Shown here: in pieces, positions 1 through 9,752 of the stretch
How positions within the stretch are numbered: position 1 is the stretch's first letter
Layout: each line of letters opens with the position of its first letter
DNA from: Geotalea toluenoxydans JCM 15764
Lineage (GTDB): Bacteria > Desulfobacterota > Desulfuromonadia > Geobacterales > Geobacteraceae
DNA length: 64,000 nt
Direction of reading: 5' to 3'
NCBI RefSeq assembly: GCF_001311985.1
Contig: NZ_BBCJ01000007.1
Coordinates: forward strand, 62,001-126,000
Position numbers and translations under genes: made by a program
Notes under the pieces: generated by a model
What the model was told of the DNA's origin: nothing
Seen by the model: the letters and a program-made list of their open reading frames with translations, nothing else
The model's database searches: none

Positions 1-1
1 G

Positions 2-394
2 TTTCACCATCTCTTGCCGGAATTCACCGCCCTGGAGAATGCGATGATGCCGCTTCTGATCGGCGGCACTAAGCGGAGCGAAGCGGAACCCATCGCTGCC
101 GGCCTTTTACGCGATGTGGGGCTGTCCCACCGCCTGACCCATAAGCCGGGGGAGCTTTCCGGCGGCGAGCAGCAGCGGGTGGCAATCGCCCGTGCCCTGG
201 TCCGTTCACCAAAGCTGCTTCTGGCCGACGAACCGACGGGTAATCTTGATATGAAAACCAGTGACGAGGTCCATGATCTCTTGATGGACATTCATGTCAA
301 AAGGGGACTTACCCTGATCATTGTTACCCACAATGAAAAGCTGGCGGCCAAGATGGCCAGGACCATCCGCATGGTTGATGGCAGGATCAGCTGA
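2..394 (+). CDS. lolD: LolD-type lipoprotein-releasing ABC ATPase (5' end cut by window)
   Basis: C-terminal part of the ATPase that powers LolCDE extraction of lipoproteins from the inner membrane. The reading frame is open from base 2. Visible are the [13 protein letters not shown] segment of the Q-loop region, the ABC signature [15 protein letters not shown], Walker [13 protein letters not shown] and the switch histidine in [10 protein letters not shown]. It ends at TGA 392-394, about 50 bp before bamA, a pairing expected for an envelope-biogenesis operon. A MacB-like ATPase would look similar in this fragment; the position before bamA favours LolD. Confidence 0.85.
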   Translation, partial: FHHLLPEFTALENAMMPLLIGGTKRSEAEPIAAGLLRDVGLSHRLTHKPGELSGGEQQRVAIARALVRSPKLLLADEPTGNLDMKTSDEVHDLLMDIHVKRGLTLIIVTHNEKLAAKMARTIRMVDGRIS

Positions 395-446
395 TCAGAA
401 CATCTGTTGTTCAATTTAACGACTGACCGACTTTTTCGGGGGATGC

Positions 447-2745
447 TTGTTACGGATAGCCAATAGACTTCTTTTTCTGATGACAATGATTGCCATCTTC
501 TGTGGTTCAGCTTTTGCCGATGGGGAAAAAATCTCCCAGCTGCAGATCAAGGGAAACCGCAGGATCGAATCCGCTGCCATACAGAAGGTAATCAAGGTGA
601 AGGAGGGTGATACCCTCTTTGCCGACAAGGTGGACAGTGATGTCCGTGCCATCTATAAGCTGGGCTATTTCGAAGACGTGAAGGCATCCCTGGACAAGAC
701 CGATGCAGGGGCCACTCTAACCTACCAGGTGACGGAAAAACCGGTGGTGCGAGAGGTAAGGATCGAAGGCAACAAGGAACTTTCCGTCGACAAGATCAAG
801 GAAGCCCTTGAGATCAAGCAGAACACGATTTTTACCCCGAAGGATCTGACGAAGAGCATCAGTAAGGTAAAAAGCTCTATGCAGACGAAGGGTATTATCT
901 TGCTGAAATAGGCAGCAGCGTTGAGAAGCGTTCGGCTACTGAAATCAGGATTGTGCTGAAAATAAATGAGGGTAAAAAGGTCCTGATAAAGACCATCCGC
1001 TTTGAGGGCAACAAGGCTTTCTCCGACAGAAGACTGAAAAAGGCCATGGAGACCTCGGAACGTTGGATTTTCTCCTGGCTCACCGGCGCAGGCACCTATA
1101 AGGAAGAGGTGCTGAAGAACGATGCCAATCTCATTTCGGACCTTTATTTCAATGATGGCTATATAAACGTCAAGGTCGGGGAACCTGCGGTCCGCGTTCT
1201 GGATGACAAAAGCGGCCTGGAGGTGCTGATCGGCATCACCGAAGGGGACCAGTACAAGGTGGGAACGCTGGGATTCAAGGGGGACATGCTGGACTCCCAG
1301 GAGAGTTTCTCCAAGATGCTGAAAATCAAAAGCGGAGAGGTCTTCAACCGCAGTACCTTGAGAACGGATGTTTTCACCCTGACCGATTTCTATGCCGACA
1401 AGGGCTATGCCTTTGCCAATATAACTCCTCTGACCAAGGTCAATCCTGAAGCAAAGATCATCGACATCACCTTTGATATGGAAAAAGGTGAAAAGGTATA
1501 TATCGACCGCATCAATATCAGCGGCAACACCAAGACCCGCGACAAGGTCATCCGCCGGGAATTGAAATTTGCCGAAGGTGATCTCTACGGATCTACCCCC
1601 TTGAAGCGGAGCAAGCAGAACCTGATGAACCTTGGTTTTTTCGAAGAAGCCAACCTGGTCACGGCTAAGGGAAGTGCCGATAACAAGCTTGATCTGAATG
1701 TGGATGTGAAGGAAAAAGCTACCGGCACCTTCAGTATCGGTGCAGGCTACAGTTCCCTTGACGGGATTATCGGTCAGGGCTCCGTTCAGGAGGCGAACTT
1801 TCTCGGCTTGGGCTTAAGGCTACGCTTTCGGCTTCCCTTGGCGCCAAAACCCAGACCTACAATGTGGGACTGACCGATCCATATTTCCTTGACACCAGAT
1901 GGACTGTCGGTGCTGATATTTATCGCACCGAACGGGACTATACGGATTTTTCCCGGCGGGTTACCGGTGGCGACATCAAGGGGGGCTATCCCCTGAGCGA
2001 CACCCTGAGCACTTTCTGGATCTACAAGTATGAGCAGAAGGAGATCTTCGACGAATCCGTATCCCTGCTGGAAAGTATCAAAAACGGTACCGTCACCTCC
2101 GAAACAACCGGCACCACCAGTTCCATAACCGCCAGTCTGACCAGCAACACCACCGATTACCGTCTCGATCCTTCCCGTGGGATGATGAATACCATTTCCG
2201 CTGAATTCGCCGGACTTGGCGGCACCAACCGGTTTGCCCGCTATATTACCGAGAATGCCCTCTATCTCCCTGCCGGTTGGGGTGGTGTATTTTCCCTGCG
2301 TGGCACCTTCGGCTACATCCAGAGTGTGGGGAAAGAGGTCCCCATCGACGAAAAATTCTATCTTGGGGGGATCAACACCCTGCGCGGCTATAGCAGCAGA
2401 ACCGTCAGCCCTTACAAATTGGTGTCCACCACCAACAGCGATGGAACGATCAGTTTCGACAATTTGTACCTGGGGGGGGATACTGAACTCATTTTCAATG
2501 CCGAGTATCAGTTTCCTCTTTTGAAGGATGTGGGGCTTAAGGGGGTAGTATTCTTCGATGCCGGGAATTCATACGGCAGTATCGGAGATATATTTACCCG
2601 CTTCCAGACCAGTTATGGCGCCGGCATCCGCTGGTTTTCACCCATCGGACCCTTGCGTCTCGAATACGGAATACCCGTTAATCCCCGTACTGGTGTAGAC
2701 AGTGCCGGCGGTAAACTGGAATTTTCAATAGGAAGCTTTTTCTAA
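447..2745 (+). CDS. bamA: BamA outer-membrane assembly factor (two frameshifts)
   Basis: Omp85 protein that folds beta-barrel proteins into the outer membrane. A signal peptide (LLFLMTMIAIFCGSAFA) is followed by successive POTRA domains and a C-terminal barrel with the LGGINTLRGY motif; the last residue is Phe, as in outer-membrane proteins. The first usable start is TTG 447 behind GGGGGATG. The frame breaks near 870 (an A missing from an A-run) and near 1815 (a C missing before TTAAGG). Restoring both gives about 767 residues, a normal BamA length, so this is probably an intact gene with sequence errors. ompH follows 22 bp later. Confidence 0.93.
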
Positions 2746-2767
2746 CCATGTTCATAAGGAGAAACGG

Positions 2768-3292
2768 ATGAAAAGAATTATTATTCTTGCGGCAGTATCT
2801 ATCTTTTCGCTGGGCATCACCTCGGCTGTTTTTGCTGCTGACGGGGCCAAAATCGGTTCGGTCGATGTGCAGAAGGTGCTCCTCCTGTCCAATTCGGGCA
2901 AAGAAGCAAAGGAACAACTTGCCCAGAAGGCCAACAAGTACGAAGCAGAGAAGAACGCCAAGGATGAGGAGCTGAAAAAACTGAAGACCGACCTGGAAAA
3001 ACAGAGCGTTCTGCTTTCAGAGTCGGCCCGGAGCAGCAAAGAACGTGACTATCAGCAGCGGCTCAAGGAATATCAGCGTTTTCTCAAGGATGCCCAGGAT
3101 GACCTGCAGGCCAAGAATGACGAACTGACCAATCGCATAGTCGACGAGGTCGTCAGGGTTACCCAGGACTTTGCCCGCAAGAACGGCTACACGGTCATCT
3201 TCGTCAGGAACGAGACCATGATTTACCTGGATGACAAGGCTGACCTTACCGACCAGATCCTGAAACTCTTCAATGACAGCAAGAAAAAATAA
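2768..3292 (+). CDS. ompH: OmpH/Skp family periplasmic chaperone
   Basis: 174-residue periplasmic chaperone that holds unfolded outer-membrane proteins for BamA. It has a clear signal peptide (MKRIIILAAVSIFSLGITSA, cleavage after AVFA), then a short beta segment IGSVDVQKVL and a long charged coiled coil (about residues 45-135), as in Skp. An AAGGAG site lies 7 bp before ATG 2768. The bamA-ompH-lpxD order is the usual one. It is followed directly by a heptad array. Confidence 0.9.
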   Translation: MKRIIILAAVSIFSLGITSAVFAADGAKIGSVDVQKVLLLSNSGKEAKEQLAQKANKYEAEKNAKDEELKKLKTDLEKQSVLLSESARSSKERDYQQRLKEYQRFLKDAQDDLQAKNDELTNRIVDEVVRVTQDFARKNGYTVIFVRNETMIYLDDKADLTDQILKLFNDSKKK

Positions 3293-3293
3293 T

Positions 3294-3418
3294 GCCGTGA
3301 GGGTGAAGAGTGAAGAGTGAAGAGTGAAGAGTGAAGAGTGAAGAGTGAAGAGTGAAGAGTGAAGAGTGAAGAGGGGCAACTGCTTTTTTTCTCCTCACCC
3401 CTAACTCCTTACCCCTCT
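3294..3418 (+). repeat. Heptad array, 10 exact GTGAAGA units plus inverted arm
   Basis: Ten perfect tandem copies of GTGAAGA run from 3303 to 3372, preceded by a degenerate unit starting right after the ompH stop. After a short T-rich loop comes a degenerate opposite arm of CTCACCCCTAACTCCTTACC type (3392-3417). This is the first of at least a dozen such intergenic arrays in the window. Confidence 0.95.
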
Positions 3419-3440
3419 CTGTTTACCGAAAGGTGATGAC

Positions 3441-4482
3441 GTGGGAAAAACACTGAAGGAAGTGGCTGAATACCTGGGTGGACGGGTAATCGGCGACGAA
3501 AATGCCGTGGTAGGAGGTCTGGGCACCCTTGACGATGCCGGGGAGGGGCAGATAACCTTCCTTGCCAATCCCAAATATGCGCAGAAGGTTGCCACTACCA
3601 GGCTACTGCTGTCATACTGCCCCCCGGCGCGCCGGGGCACGGCAGGAATGTGATCGAAGTTGCAATCCCTATTTGGCCTTCGCCAAACTGCTGACCCTGT
3701 TCTACATGCTCCGCCAAAGGCCCTGGGTGTAATGGATGGCGCTGTCATCGGCCAGGGGGTCGTCATGGGCAAGGATATTTCCATCTATCCCGGAGCCCAT
3801 GTGGCCGACGGGGTCAAAATGGGAGACCGGGTTACCCTTCATCGGCGTTGTGCTTTATCCCGGGGTCGAACTGGGAAGCGATGTCACTCTCCATGCCAAT
3901 GTGGTCATTCGTGAGCGCTGCCGGATCGGCAACCGGGTCACCGTTCACAGCGGCACAGTGATCGGCACCGACGGTTTCGGCTATGCCCCCGACGGACAGG
4001 AATGGTACAAGATTCCGCAGATCGGCATTGTCATCCTTGAGGATGATGTGGAGATCGGTTCAAATACGGTGATCGACCGGGCAGCACTTGAAGCGACCAT
4101 AGTCAGGCGCGGGACCAAGATCGACAACCTGGTGCAGATCGCCCACAACTGCGTCATCGGCGAGAACTGCATGATCGTGTCCCAGGTGGGGATTTCCGGC
4201 AGCACCAAGGTCGGCAATCACGTGACCATGGGAGGACAGGTGGGGGTCGCAGGGCATATCCAGATCGGCGACAATGTCATGGTCGGAGCCAAATCCGGGG
4301 TGCCGGGCAACATTCCGGCCAACCAGATAGTCAGCGGCATACCGGCTTTTGCCCACAGGGACTGGCTCAAGGCATCGAGCGTCTTTCCCCGGCTGCCGGA
4401 ACACCGGAAAACTTTGACCTCTCTGGAAAAACGGGTTCAGGAGCTGGAAGAAAAGCTCAAGGCGGATGGAAAAGTTAAATGA
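3441..4482 (+). CDS. lpxD: LpxD UDP-3-O-acylglucosamine N-acyltransferase (several frameshifts)
   Basis: Third step of lipid A synthesis: adds the second acyl chain to UDP-3-O-acyl-GlcN in the cytoplasm. Starts at GTG 3441 behind GAAAGGTGATGAC. An N-terminal uridine-binding domain is followed by left-handed beta-helix hexapeptides ([17 protein letters not shown] onward) and the catalytic-region motif [11 protein letters not shown], ending in a short coiled coil. The frame is broken near 3602, 3665, 3710 and 3842. Each break is repaired by returning one base to a short run (two at the last), giving about 348 residues. Five missing bases in 1 kb is the highest density in the window and points to poor sequence here rather than decay. 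Confidence 0.9.
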
Positions 4483-4517
4483 TAGTACTGTTTTAATTGC
4501 CTCTTAAGGAGCCTGTT

Positions 4518-4958
4518 ATGATGGATATCAATGAAATTATGAAGATATTGCCCCATCGCTACCCCTTTCTCCTGGTGGACAGGATAGTGGAGATGGAACC
4601 GGCCAAGCGCATCGTCGGACTGAAAAACGTGACAATCAATGAGCCCTTTTTCCAGGGCCACTTCCCCGGTCACCCGGTTATGCCGGGTGTGCTCATAGTT
4701 GAAGCCATGGCCCAGGTTGCCGGAATCATGGCTTACCTGGCTTCCGATGAGGAAACGCGGAAAAAGGTCAGCTATTTCATGTCCATCGACAGCGCCAAGT
4801 TCAGAAAGCCGGTGTTCCCCGGGGACCAGTTGCGGATCGAGATTGAAACCATCTTCCATCGCCGTGGCATCTGGAGTGTTGCCGGAAAGGCTTTTGTTGG
4901 CGACGTTCTCGCCACGGAAGCTGAACTGAAAGCAACCTTTGCCGAAAAATCAAACTGA
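4518..4958 (+). CDS. fabZ: FabZ 3-hydroxyacyl-ACP dehydratase
   Basis: 146-residue hot-dog-fold dehydratase of fatty-acid elongation, acting on 3-hydroxyacyl-ACP and competing with LpxA/LpxD for that pool. The active-site His and Glu are in GHFPGHPVMPG and LIVEAMAQ. ATG 4518 is chosen because AAGGAG lies 8 bp upstream; a tandem ATG at 4521 and an upstream TTG at 4497 are possible but less likely. It sits between lpxD and lpxA as in most Gram-negative lipid A operons, 15 bp before lpxA. Confidence 0.95.
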   Translation: MMDINEIMKILPHRYPFLLVDRIVEMEPAKRIVGLKNVTINEPFFQGHFPGHPVMPGVLIVEAMAQVAGIMAYLASDEETRKKVSYFMSIDSAKFRKPVFPGDQLRIEIETIFHRRGIWSVAGKAFVGDVLATEAELKATFAEKSN

Positions 4959-4973
4959 AGGCCGGAGAAAAAA

Positions 4974-5783
4974 ATGATACATTCGACTGCAGTGATACAC
5001 TCCGGGGCAGAGCTTGCCGCTGATGTTGAAATAGGACCCTATGCCATTATCGGCGAGCACGTGAAGATAGGCCGGGGAACAAAGGTAGGCGCCCATGCAG
5101 TTATCGACGGCTGGACCACTATCGGCGAATACAACCAGATTTTTCACCTGGCGTCCGTCGGTGCTGTGCCCCAGGATCTCAAGTACAAGGGTGAGGAGAC
5201 CCATCTGAAGATCGGCGACCGCAATATAATACGCGAATTCGCCACCTTGCATCTGGGGACGGTAACCGGAGACGGTGAGACAACGGTAGGCAACGGCAAC
5301 CTCTTCATGGCCTATTCCCATGTGGCCCATGACTGCCATGTGAGAAACGGTGTAGTCATGGCCAATGCGGCAACCCTGGCTGGTCACGTGACGGTGGAAG
5401 ATTACGCCATTCTGGGAGGGTTGTGCGCCATACATCAGTTTACCCGGATCGGCGCCCATGCCATGATCGGTGGCGGCACCTTGGTCGGTATGGACATCCC
5501 TCCGTACACGATTGCCACCGGTGATCGCCGGGATGCAAGATTGCGGGGGCTTAACCTGGTGGGACTGAAGCGACACAACGTCAGCGAAGAGGTTGTCTCG
5601 TCCCTGAAAAAGGCATACAAGATCCTTGCTTTGTCAGACATGAAACTGAAAGACGCCATTGAAAAGATCAAGACAGAGATTCCTTCCTCCCCCGAAATGG
5701 AGCATTTCATCACCTTCATCGAATCGGCAGAGGGGTATCTGCCGCTGATTTTAACCATTGTATCCACGTTTATCCGAAGGTGA
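4974..5783 (+). CDS. lpxA: LpxA UDP-GlcNAc acyltransferase
   Basis: First enzyme of lipid A synthesis, moving a 3-hydroxyacyl chain from ACP to UDP-GlcNAc. Hexapeptide repeats run from residue 1; the catalytic His region is AYSHVAHDCHVRN and the C-terminal helical domain starts near RRDARLRGLNLVGLKRH. The frame runs to 5783, but the last 18 residues look unlike LpxA. A shift near 5732 would give the common ending GICR with TGA at 5746-5748, so the true stop may be there. Confidence 0.93.
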   Translation: MIHSTAVIHSGAELAADVEIGPYAIIGEHVKIGRGTKVGAHAVIDGWTTIGEYNQIFHLASVGAVPQDLKYKGEETHLKIGDRNIIREFATLHLGTVTGDGETTVGNGNLFMAYSHVAHDCHVRNGVVMANAATLAGHVTVEDYAILGGLCAIHQFTRIGAHAMIGGGTLVGMDIPPYTIATGDRRDARLRGLNLVGLKRHNVSEEVVSSLKKAYKILALSDMKLKDAIEKIKTEIPSSPEMEHFITFIESAEGYLPLILTIVSTFIRR

Positions 5784-5840
5784 CGGTTGTTATCGTCGCC
5801 TTCGCCAATTTTTGACGTGATTTTTTCCCAGGAATTATCT

Positions 5841-6998
5841 TTGGTTCAAGGCGCAAGAAAAATAATGATATCTGCCGGCGAGGCATCCGGCGACATGTAC
5901 GGAGCCGTGCTCGCAAGAGAAATCTCCGCTCTTGATTTGAAAACCGCGTTTATCGGCATGGGTGGACCGGGAATGCGCGCTGCCGGTGTCAAGACAGTGG
6001 TCGACGCCAACGAAATGGCTGTGGTCGGATTGGTAGAGGTGGTTGCCCATTTTCCGGTTATCGTCAAGGCCTTCAACACGCTCAAAAACATCCTGCATTC
6101 GGACCCGCCGGACCTCCTCATCCTTATCGATTACCCCGATTTTAACCTGCGCCTGGCCAAGGTTGCCAAAAAGGCCGGTGTGAAGGTTCTTTACTTCATC
6201 AGTCCACAGGTCTGGGCATGGCGGGCCGGGCGGGTGAAGAAAATAGGCCGCGTGATAGATCAAATGGCGGTGCTGTTTCCCTTTGAGGTGCCATACTACG
6301 AAAGGGAGCAGGTGCCGGTTACCTTTGTCGGGCACCCACTGCTGGATATGGTCCGTCCCGCCATGACGAAGGCTGAGGCAACGACCAAATTCGGTCTGGC
6401 CGATGGGCGGAGGGTGATCGGCCTCTTTCCGGGCAGCCGGCGCGGTGAAATAAAGAGCCTGCTTCCGGTGATCCTTCAGTCAGCGCGCCTGCTCAAGGAT
6501 CGTCACCCCGACATTGAATTCGTCCTGCCTCTGGCATCAAGCCTGAAGAGGGAAGAGCTCCAGCCGTCACTGGATGCCTGTGGGCTTGAGATAAAGGTGG
6601 TGGAAAATGCCACCCATGACGTGATACAGATCTGTGATGCCATCATCACCGTTTCGGGAACGGTTACCATGGAGATAGCCATTCTCGGCGTGCCCATGGT
6701 GATCATATACAAGGTGTCGCCCTTCACCTATGCGGTGGGCAAGCGCCTGATCAAGGTTGATCATATCGGCATCTGCAACATAGTTGCTGGGGAGCGTGCG
6801 GTCAAGGAGCTGATTCAGCACGACGCCGAGCCGGAGAAAATTGCAGCCGAAATTACTGCCATACTGGAAGATACAGAATACGCAAATAAAATCCGCAAGA
6901 GCCTGGCAGCGGTTCCGGCAAAACTCGGCAACGGCGGGGCTCTGCACCGGGTGGCGCAGCTGGCGCTGAGCCTGATGAGAGAGAATGAAAAGACATGA
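5841..6998 (+). CDS. lpxB: LpxB lipid-A-disaccharide synthase
   Basis: GT19 enzyme joining UDP-diacyl-GlcN and lipid X into the lipid A disaccharide at the inner membrane. The N-terminal MISAGEASGDMYGA motif, QVWAWRAGRVKKIG, LFPGSRRGEI and the GVPMVIIYKVSPFTY segment are typical. The frame is open from TTG 5787. TTG 5841 is preferred because an AGGA lies 7 bp upstream; ATG 5865 would clip the first strand. No lpxI or lpxH gene lies between lpxA and lpxB, so that hydrolase must be encoded elsewhere. It overlaps msbA by 4 bp. Confidence 0.93.
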   Translation: MVQGARKIMISAGEASGDMYGAVLAREISALDLKTAFIGMGGPGMRAAGVKTVVDANEMAVVGLVEVVAHFPVIVKAFNTLKNILHSDPPDLLILIDYPDFNLRLAKVAKKAGVKVLYFISPQVWAWRAGRVKKIGRVIDQMAVLFPFEVPYYEREQVPVTFVGHPLLDMVRPAMTKAEATTKFGLADGRRVIGLFPGSRRGEIKSLLPVILQSARLLKDRHPDIEFVLPLASSLKREELQPSLDACGLEIKVVENATHDVIQICDAIITVSGTVTMEIAILGVPMVIIYKVSPFTYAVGKRLIKVDHIGICNIVAGERAVKELIQHDAEPEKIAAEITAILEDTEYANKIRKSLAAVPAKLGNGGALHRVAQLALSLMRENEKT

Positions 6999-8709
6999 GT
7001 TTATTCAGCCGCATTGTTTCCTATAGCCGCCGTCACTGGTGGCGGATTCTGATAGCCGCAGTGGCTTCCATAGGTGTCGGGGCCATGGACGGCGCCTTTG
7101 CCTACCTGGTCGAACCGACCTTGAAAAAGATATTTGCCGGCAAGGACATGTTCATTTTCACCCTGTTGCCCGTTGCTATTATTTTCCTCTTTGCCTTGCG
7201 CGGCGCCTGCCGTTTTACCAATGACTACTTCATGCGCACTGCAGGCCAACTGGCAGTCCAGGATGTGCGCAATCAGATTTACCAGCGTAACATGGGACTT
7301 GGCCTTGGATTCTTCAACCGCAACCCGACCGGAGTTTTGATGTCGCGGGTCCTCAATGACGTGAGCATGATGCAGGAAGCAGTCGGCAATATCATCACCG
7401 GCCTCTTCCGCGACGGGTTTTCCGCAATCTCGCTCCTGACGGTCATTTTTTACCGCAACTGGAAGCTGGCCCTCATTACCTTCATCGTCATTCCTCTTAC
7501 GGTGTTGCCGGCGCAAAAGATTGGCCGGCGCATCAAGAATCTGCCAAGCATGGTCAGGAAAAGATGGGTGAGATAGCCAGCGTTCTGCAGGAGACCTTCT
7601 CCGGCATCAAAGTGATCAAGCGTTTGGCCTGGAAGAACGTGAAATCCGGAAATTTTTCGCCATAAACCGCCAATACTACTTTTTTACACGCAAGAATATT
7701 AAATACGAGGCGCTCTCGCGCCGATCATGGAGATTATCACCTCTTTGGGCATTGCCGCCGTCATCTGGATCGGCGGCAACGACGTCATGCAGGGGAGGAT
7801 GAGCGCCCCCGAGTTCTTCTCGTTCATCACGGCGATGGTTCTGGTATATACGCCGATCAAGAGATTGATCAATGCGTACAATGCAATGCAGCGCTCACTT
7901 GGGGCTGCTGAACGGGTCTTCGAAATCATCGATGAGAAGCCTGAAATAGTGGATCGTCCGGATGCGGTTGAATTGGAGCGGGTTAGCGGAAATGTGGCGT
8001 TACAAGAAGTTTCCTTTCGGTATAACGACGATTACGTGTTGAAAAATGTCAACCTTGAGGCGCGCAAGGGGGAAGTGGTAGCCTTTGTCGGCCCGTCCGG
8101 CGGGGGGAAGACGACCCTGGTCTCCCTGATCTCCCGTTTTTACGATCCGACCGAGGGGGCTGTCCTCATGGACGGCAAAGACATCCGGCAATTCAAGCTG
8201 AAGAGTGTGCTCAGGCAGATCGCCCTGGTCGACCAGGAGACGATCCTGTTCAATGACACCCTGGCCAACAACATCCGTTACGGGATGACCGACGCCACCG
8301 ACGCCAGGTGGAGGCCGCTGCCAGAGCTGCCTTCGCCCATGATTTCATCATGGATATGCCCATGGGATATGAAACCGGCATCGGCGACCGGGGGGTCAGG
8401 CTGTCCGGAGGGCAGCGCCAACGGATTTGTATTGCCAGGGCTATTCTCAAGGATGCGCCGATCCTCATCCTGGACGAGGCGACCAGTGCCCTCGATACCG
8501 AGAGCGAGCAGATGGTGCAGAATGCCCTCAATAACCTGATGGCCAACCGCACCACCTTCGTCATCGCCCATCGTCTTTCCACCATTCTCCATGCCGGCAA
8601 AATCGTCGTTCTGGACAAGGGTGAAATCGTCGAATCCGGCAACCATGAAGCCCTCCTGGCCCATGGCGGCCTCTACTCGAAGCTTTATGAGATGCAGTTT
8701 CAGGACTGA
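6995..8709 (+). CDS. msbA: MsbA lipid A flippase, ABC transporter (frameshifts)
   Basis: Fused membrane-ATPase half-transporter that flips lipid A-core across the inner membrane. Six-helix exporter domain, then the ATPase: Walker [11 protein letters not shown], signature [14 protein letters not shown], Walker [13 protein letters not shown] and the switch histidine in FVIAHRLS. Frame breaks near 7540, 7622, 7714 and 8306 are each fixed by one base (for example CTCTCGCGCC for CTCTCGGCGCC), restoring about 571 residues. ATG 6995 overlaps the lpxB stop. A heptad array begins 6 bp after its TGA. Confidence 0.92.
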
Positions 8710-8714
8710 GAAAC

Positions 8715-8785
8715 GGTGATTGGTGATTGGTGATTGGTGAAGGGTGAGGAGTGAGGAGTGAGGAGTGAGGAGTGAGGAGTGAGGC
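8715..8785 (+). repeat. Heptad array between msbA and lpxL
   Basis: Three GTGATTG units, one GTGAAGG, then five GTGAGGA units and a final GTGAGGC, all in 7-bp register, starting CGGTGATTGG just after the msbA stop. No opposite TCAC arm is seen before the lpxL start codon 8 bp downstream. The array fills the whole gap. Confidence 0.93.
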
Positions 8786-8792
8786 GGGGTCA

Positions 8793-9698
8793 ATGAGAAA
8801 GCTGCGGTGGCGTTTGGAAACAGCGATCTTTATCCTGTTTTCTTTTGTCATTTCCCTCATCCCGAATAGGATTGCCCTTTTCCTGGGGAACATGCTGGGG
8901 CGCCTGCTTTTCAATCTGCTGAAGCGTCGCCGGAAAATTGCCATTGACAATATCACCGCTACGCTTCCTTTTCTTCAGGGATGTGAAGGGTGGAACCCTG
9001 CCCACGGTACAGCTCAGGCAATTGCCAGGAGAACCTTCGAAAATCTTGGCAGGTCCCTGGTGGAGGATTGCAAAATTTACCACGGCCGGGGCAGCCACAT
9101 CATAGATAACGTCCAGTTCAGAGGGCTTGAGCATTACGAGAATGCTCTGGCGAAGAATAAGGGAGTTGCCTTTATAACCGCCCATTGCGGCAACTGGGAG
9201 GTCATGGCGTTATCATTCGGTGTTCGAATCAAAGAGCTGTCGGTGGTGGCCAGACGTCAGGACAATGCTTACCTGAACAATGTGCTGGAAAAAATCCGCA
9301 GCGGTTACGGGAACAGGATCATCTACAAGCACGGGGCACTGAAACCGATGATCGCCGAGTTCAGGAAGAACAATATTGTCGGTGTCCTCGTCGACCAGGC
9401 TGTTATGCCCGATGAAGGGGTGCTTGTGGAATTCCTGGGTCGCAACTGCTGGACAACGAAGCTACCTACTGTTATTTCCCGCAAGACCGGGGTACCTTTG
9501 ATTCCGGCATTTGTCCACCGGGAAGGGGACAGCCACGTGGTACAGTTCTATCCGGAGATTGAGCCTGACCTGGAGAAGGAAGGTGATGACGGGGTCCGAA
9601 CAGATACGGCGGCTCTTTTGTCAGTGCTCGAGGATTACATCGTCAGGTATCCCGATCAATGGTACTGGATACATAACCGCTGGAAGAGAGTTCCCTAA
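8793..9698 (+). CDS. lpxL: LpxL/HtrB family lipid A acyltransferase
   Basis: 301-residue membrane-anchored acyltransferase adding a secondary acyl chain to Kdo-lipid A. One N-terminal membrane helix (TAIFILFSFVISLIPNRIAL) is followed by the catalytic HX4E motif in ITAHCGNWEVM and the late YPDQWYWIHNRWK motif. ATG 8793 lies at the end of a heptad array, which leaves GAGGCGGGG as its ribosome site. It is not possible to say from sequence whether it is LpxL- or LpxM-like in position. Confidence 0.88.
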   Translation: MRKLRWRLETAIFILFSFVISLIPNRIALFLGNMLGRLLFNLLKRRRKIAIDNITATLPFLQGCEGWNPAHGTAQAIARRTFENLGRSLVEDCKIYHGRGSHIIDNVQFRGLEHYENALAKNKGVAFITAHCGNWEVMALSFGVRIKELSVVARRQDNAYLNNVLEKIRSGYGNRIIYKHGALKPMIAEFRKNNIVGVLVDQAVMPDEGVLVEFLGRNCWTTKLPTVISRKTGVPLIPAFVHREGDSHVVQFYPEIEPDLEKEGDDGVRTDTAALLSVLEDYIVRYPDQWYWIHNRWKRVP

Positions 9699-9740
9699 CC
9701 CTCACCCTTGCCCTCTGGGGGAGAGATAGAGAGAGGGCTG
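9696..9740 (+). repeat. Short CCCTCACCC / GGGGGAGAG palindrome-like insert
   Basis: Between lpxL and waaA, CCCTCACCCTTGCCCTCTGG is followed by GGGAGAGATAGAGAGAGGGC. The two halves are partly complementary and the first contains the TCACCC unit of the opposite heptad arm. It may be a worn relative of the heptad elements or a separate palindromic repeat. Confidence 0.45.
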
Positions 9741-9752
9741 CCTGAGATATCC

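Noticed and set aside
3303-3372. Possible CRISPR array
   Set aside because: Units are 7 bp with no spacers, and no cas genes are in the window.
447-8709. Programmed frameshifting or pseudogenes in bamA, lpxD and msbA
   Set aside because: Breaks vary in position, lack slippery-site and structure pairs, affect essential genes and are each repaired by one or two bases, mostly in short runs.
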